Program-made: the position numbers and the translations under genes
Notes under the pieces: generated by a model
What the model saw: only the letters and a program-made list of their open reading frames with translations
What the model was told of the DNA's origin: nothing
Database searches by the model: none
Shown here: one piece after another, positions 61,659 through 64,000 of the stretch
Position numbering within the stretch: the first letter of the stretch is position 1
Layout of the letters: every line of letters starts with the position of its first letter
Source of the DNA: Lachnospiraceae bacterium
Lineage (GTDB): Bacteria > Bacillota > Clostridia > Lachnospirales > Lachnospiraceae
Direction of reading: 5' to 3'
Length of the DNA: 64,000 nt
Assembly: GCA_015057635.1 (NCBI GenBank)
Contig: SVEB01000041.1
Location: 1-64,000, forward strand

Positions 61659-62894
61659 ATGGGAGCAAGAGTTAAAAGAAGAGTAGATAATAAAGGGAGA
61701 GTATTACCCCCGGGAATAAGTTATAGAAGTGATGGACGATACCAGGCTAGGTATACTTTAAACGGAAGGCGTTATGTTATCTATGATACGAATTTACAGC
61801 AGATTAAGAAGAAGTTAATTGATGCACAATATCAGATTCAGAATAATATGCATAACTATAACAATTCTATGATTCTTAATGATTGGTTTAAGAAATGGTT
61901 AGAAGTATATAAGAAGAAAAAAATAAAAGAAGTAACCTATAATAATTATGTACAGTATTGGAATTGGTATGTTGCTAATGCACTTGGCTTATCAATGCTT
62001 AAAGATATTAAGAGAGCACAGATTGTAGAATTTTATAATGGATTGCTCTATTCAACTAATCCAATTGGAACGGGAACCCTAAAAATAATCAATAATCTGA
62101 TAAAAAGCGCACTAGATCAAGCGGTATATAATGATTTGCTTCTAAAAAATCCGGCAGAAAATATTTTAAAAGAAGTTGCGACACCTCCGGAGAAAGAGAG
62201 AAGAGCATTAACAAAAAAAGAACAAGAAATTTTCTTTGGATATGTTAAGCAGGATGTTTTTTTTAAAAAATATCTTCCCTTATTTACGGTGATTTTTGGA
62301 ACTGGCGCTAGAATAGGAGAAATAACAGCATTAACATGGAATGATATTGATTTTGAGAATGAAGTTATTAGGATTGATAAGACTCTTCATTATCTTAGAA
62401 AGGTGAATGAGGACGGGCATCACTATCTTATTACAACACCTAAAACAGTAAAGTCTATTAGGGAAATTCCTATGTTAATAGAAGTGAAAGAAGCATTATT
62501 GAAGCAAAGGCAGAACCAAAACTTATTGGGAACCAAGAGCGAAATTGTTATAAATGGTTATTCGGATTTTGTTTTTACAACTTCAAGATGTAAACCGTAT
62601 ACACCAGATGGTGTTAATTTAGAAATAAAAAGAGTTATAAACTCTTATAATGAGCATGAGAAGCTCAATGCAGTGTTGCATGAAAGGGAACCTGAGTTGT
62701 TAGAATTATTTTCGCCTCATATAATTCGTCATACTTTTGCAAGTAGATGTTTTGAGGAAGGTTTACAGCCTAAGACTACCCAGAGTATTTTGGGGCATGC
62801 TAATTTACGCACAACAATGGATGTCTATACTCACTGTAATCAAGAGGCACTAAAAAAAGAGATGGATCTATTGAATAAATTAGCGATTTCTTAA
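61659..62894 (+). CDS. int: Tyrosine recombinase (integrase)
   Basis: A 411-aa site-specific recombinase. N-terminal arm-binding domain (residues 1-60, AP2-like GRYQARYTLNGRRYVI), SAM-like core-binding domain (about 72-165) and catalytic domain with R218 (GARIGE), K262 (TTPKTV), H354-x-x-R357 (PHIIRHTF), H380 (LGHANL) and the nucleophile Y390 (MDVYTH). All five catalytic residues are kept, so the enzyme should be active. It lies next to attR and probably recombines at the rpsR end. Confidence 0.95.
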   Translation: MGARVKRRVDNKGRVLPPGISYRSDGRYQARYTLNGRRYVIYDTNLQQIKKKLIDAQYQIQNNMHNYNNSMILNDWFKKWLEVYKKKKIKEVTYNNYVQYWNWYVANALGLSMLKDIKRAQIVEFYNGLLYSTNPIGTGTLKIINNLIKSALDQAVYNDLLLKNPAENILKEVATPPEKERRALTKKEQEIFFGYVKQDVFFKKYLPLFTVIFGTGARIGEITALTWNDIDFENEVIRIDKTLHYLRKVNEDGHHYLITTPKTVKSIREIPMLIEVKEALLKQRQNQNLLGTKSEIVINGYSDFVFTTSRCKPYTPDGVNLEIKRVINSYNEHEKLNAVLHEREPELLELFSPHIIRHTFASRCFEEGLQPKTTQSILGHANLRTTMDVYTHCNQEALKKEMDLLNKLAIS

Positions 62895-62922
62895 TGAATA
62901 AGCTGAGATACCAATAAAAGTC

Positions 62923-62942
62923 TGACACCAATTTTGACACCA
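62923..62942 (+). repeat. Candidate integrase arm sites, right end
   Basis: TGACACCA at 62923-62930 and 62935-62942, 12 bp apart. Together with the left pair at 40746 they flank the element near both attachment sites. Confidence 0.6.
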
Positions 62943-63054
62943 AAATTTGAATAATAGATGAAATGTAATGACATCAGATGAAATATAGAAAGATCGGAAT
63001 TCATGCATTTTAACAAGTAATAGCACGTGATGACTCATAATGAAATTCAAAAGA

Positions 63055-63111
63055 GTCACATCGCTTTAATGCCATACACATTAGATTAATTCTTAGTAAT
63101 TAAGCTAATTT
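63055..63111 (+). repeat. Right attachment site attR
   Basis: 57 bp identical to 40669-40725 except one position. It includes the last codons and stop of rpsR as a non-expressed copy. It marks the right end of the element. Confidence 0.93.
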
Positions 63112-63114
63112 TAG

Positions 63115-63149
63115 GAGGCCATTGCATTTATGCAATGGCCTCTTTTTTG
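63115..63149 (+). terminator. Original rpsR terminator of the chromosome
   Basis: GAGGCCATTGCA and its complement (12 bp), TTTA loop, then seven T. It would have followed rpsR directly before the element came in. The inner CATTGCATTTATGCAATG also appears in the element-borne terminator at 40813. Confidence 0.9.
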
Positions 63150-63364
63150 TCGTTTGGTTATATAAAACTGCAGTTTGAGCAGAATTGTTTTATGGAATGA
63201 TGACTCAGATTATCTCCTTTATATTAGATCATTTATTAGTAATATATCTTGCAATTTGAGGAATGTGAGCAAAATATAAGAGAAAATGGATGAACAGAAG
63301 GGGGACGATTAAATACAGCGTAACCTTAAGAAGAGCTGTCAGGCATGGCTCTAAGAAATAATAC

Positions 63365-63393
63365 TTTCACTTCAGTCGGATAAATGGTATAAT
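63365..63393 (+). promoter_or_regulatory. Promoter of gdpP
   Basis: TTTCAC (63365-63370), 17-nt spacer and TATAAT (63388-63393), 75 bp before the start codon. It can drive gdpP independently of the rpsF operon, so integration need not silence it. 63150-63364 has no gene. Confidence 0.65.
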
Positions 63394-63468
63394 GTAGGGT
63401 GCAATTAGCAGGATTTATAAGAAATATCCTGTACAGTCTGCATGCAGGCGAATGAAGGAGCAATCAAT

Positions 63469-64000
63469 ATGAAGAATAAAAATAAACTGTATGGCGCACT
63501 CCGGTCCTACTTAAGATGGCCGCTTCTGCTTACCATACTGCTTGTGGCTATGAATCTGTGCATTTATATGATTGACCGTAAGGCAAGCATTGTGATGTCT
63601 TTATTTGTAGCACTGTACTTTATCGTTGCTCTGCTGTTATACTTTGTGAAACGGCCTACCATTATTGGAGATATGGTGCGATTTGCAACTAATTACGGGA
63701 ATATTCAGAGAAGGCTCTTAAAGGAGTTGGCTCTTCCGTATGCAGTATTGGATGCAAATGGACGAATGCTCTGGGGAAATGATGAATTTTGTGATATTAT
63801 TGGCTCTGAACAGAAGGCAAAGAAATCAATCACAAATATATTCCCAGAGGTGACAAAAGACGTATTTCCAAATAATGAGATGGATGTGGAACTTCATTTA
63901 AGCTTTGAGGAAGCAAATTATAAAGTGGTTTTACGAAAGGTGCTGACACCGGATATCGAGGATGACTATTATTTGCTGAATGAAGAAGAGAAGGATAAGA
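63469..64000 (+). CDS. gdpP: Cyclic-di-AMP phosphodiesterase GdpP, truncated by window
   Basis: The first 177 codons of a DHH-family c-di-AMP phosphodiesterase (GdpP/YybT). Two transmembrane segments (about residues 16-55) are followed by a degenerate PAS-like domain (LPYAVLDANGRMLWGNDEF). The catalytic GGDEF and DHH-DHHA1 domains would lie beyond the window. The rpsF-ssb-rpsR-gdpP order is common in Lachnospiraceae, which supports the call. AAGGAG lies upstream of the ATG. Confidence 0.87.
   Translation, partial: MKNKNKLYGALRSYLRWPLLLTILLVAMNLCIYMIDRKASIVMSLFVALYFIVALLLYFVKRPTIIGDMVRFATNYGNIQRRLLKELALPYAVLDANGRMLWGNDEFCDIIGSEQKAKKSITNIFPEVTKDVFPNNEMDVELHLSFEEANYKVVLRKVLTPDIEDDYYLLNEEEKDK

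Larger units (their letters stand above)
40726..63111. mobile_element. Integrated element in the rpsR 3' end
   Basis: An approximately 22.4-kb AT-rich island between attL and attR. It carries RepA_N and wHTH proteins, a RnlAB pair, a serine recombinase, a candidate type III-like toxin locus, a Cas12f CRISPR locus, a replication-relaxation-like protein, an excisionase and a tyrosine integrase, plus four insertion sequences. No relaxase, coupling protein or type IV secretion gene was recognised, so it is either a mobilisable element using helper functions or a decayed island. The integrase lies next to attR and reads toward it, which is the usual arrangement. Confidence 0.92.

Noticed and set aside
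1-64000. tRNA or rRNA genes
   Set aside because: I looked for tRNA-like cloverleaf ends and rRNA signatures and saw none; a covariance search could not be run.

Overview
The window looks like the chromosome of an anaerobic, spore-forming member of the Firmicutes, most likely Lachnospiraceae. The evidence is spoIIR, a SPOCS/LysM protein and a SpoIIQ-like gene, an NAD-type multimeric [FeFe] hydrogenase, a reverse rubrerythrin beside a PerR-type regulator, and the rpsF-ssb-rpsR-gdpP order. No rRNA or tRNA gene was recognised. All product names rest on reading motifs by eye; no database search was possible.

Layout. 1-6.3 kb: the end of a sensor kinase, a YjjG-type phosphatase, a MATE exporter and an ABC exporter pair. 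6.4-12.7 kb: oxidative-stress genes (rubrerythrin, PerR), Veg, a MoxR/DUF58/DUF4129 operon and a lipoprotein. 13.3-21.9 kb: the hydrogenase operon (NuoE-like, ATPase, ferredoxin, HydB, HydA) on the minus strand, and divergently a DRTGG/ATPase/HydS-like/DRTGG/PHP cluster that probably senses or regulates redox state. 22-39.4 kb: sporulation, isoprenoid and cell-wall genes (SPOCS-LysM, ispE, spoIIR, ddl, murI), lipid acyltransferase, tandem small heat-shock genes, a GH31 glucosidase with an AraC regulator, a SpoIIQ-like protein and a hemolysin III protein. 39.5-40.7 kb: rpsF-ssb-rpsR. 63.1-64 kb: the start of gdpP.

Between rpsR and gdpP lies an AT-rich integrated element of about 22.4 kb. It is bounded by 57-bp direct repeats that rebuild the 3' end of rpsR, and it carries a tyrosine integrase and a small excisionase next to the right repeat. 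It also has a RepA_N-type initiator, a replication-relaxation-like protein, a serine recombinase and four insertion sequences. No relaxase or conjugation gene was seen.

The element carries three candidate RNA-centred defence modules. (1) A RnlA/RnlB toxin-antitoxin pair in which RnlA is fused to an intact RNase H1 hybrid-binding domain and an RNase H domain that has lost its catalytic acids, while its HEPN residues are kept. (2) A type III-like arrangement: strong promoter, two 80-bp tandem repeats whose differences fall in loops or compensate across a stem, a terminator, then a BECR-like candidate toxin. (3) A minimal type V-F CRISPR locus: a 422-aa Cas12f-like nuclease, an anti-repeat marking a tracrRNA, and a short array whose last repeats decay in exact register, with no cas1 or cas2.

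The host chromosome also shows at least six long palindromes at 3' gene ends. They share a small apical motif, while their stems differ from locus to locus.
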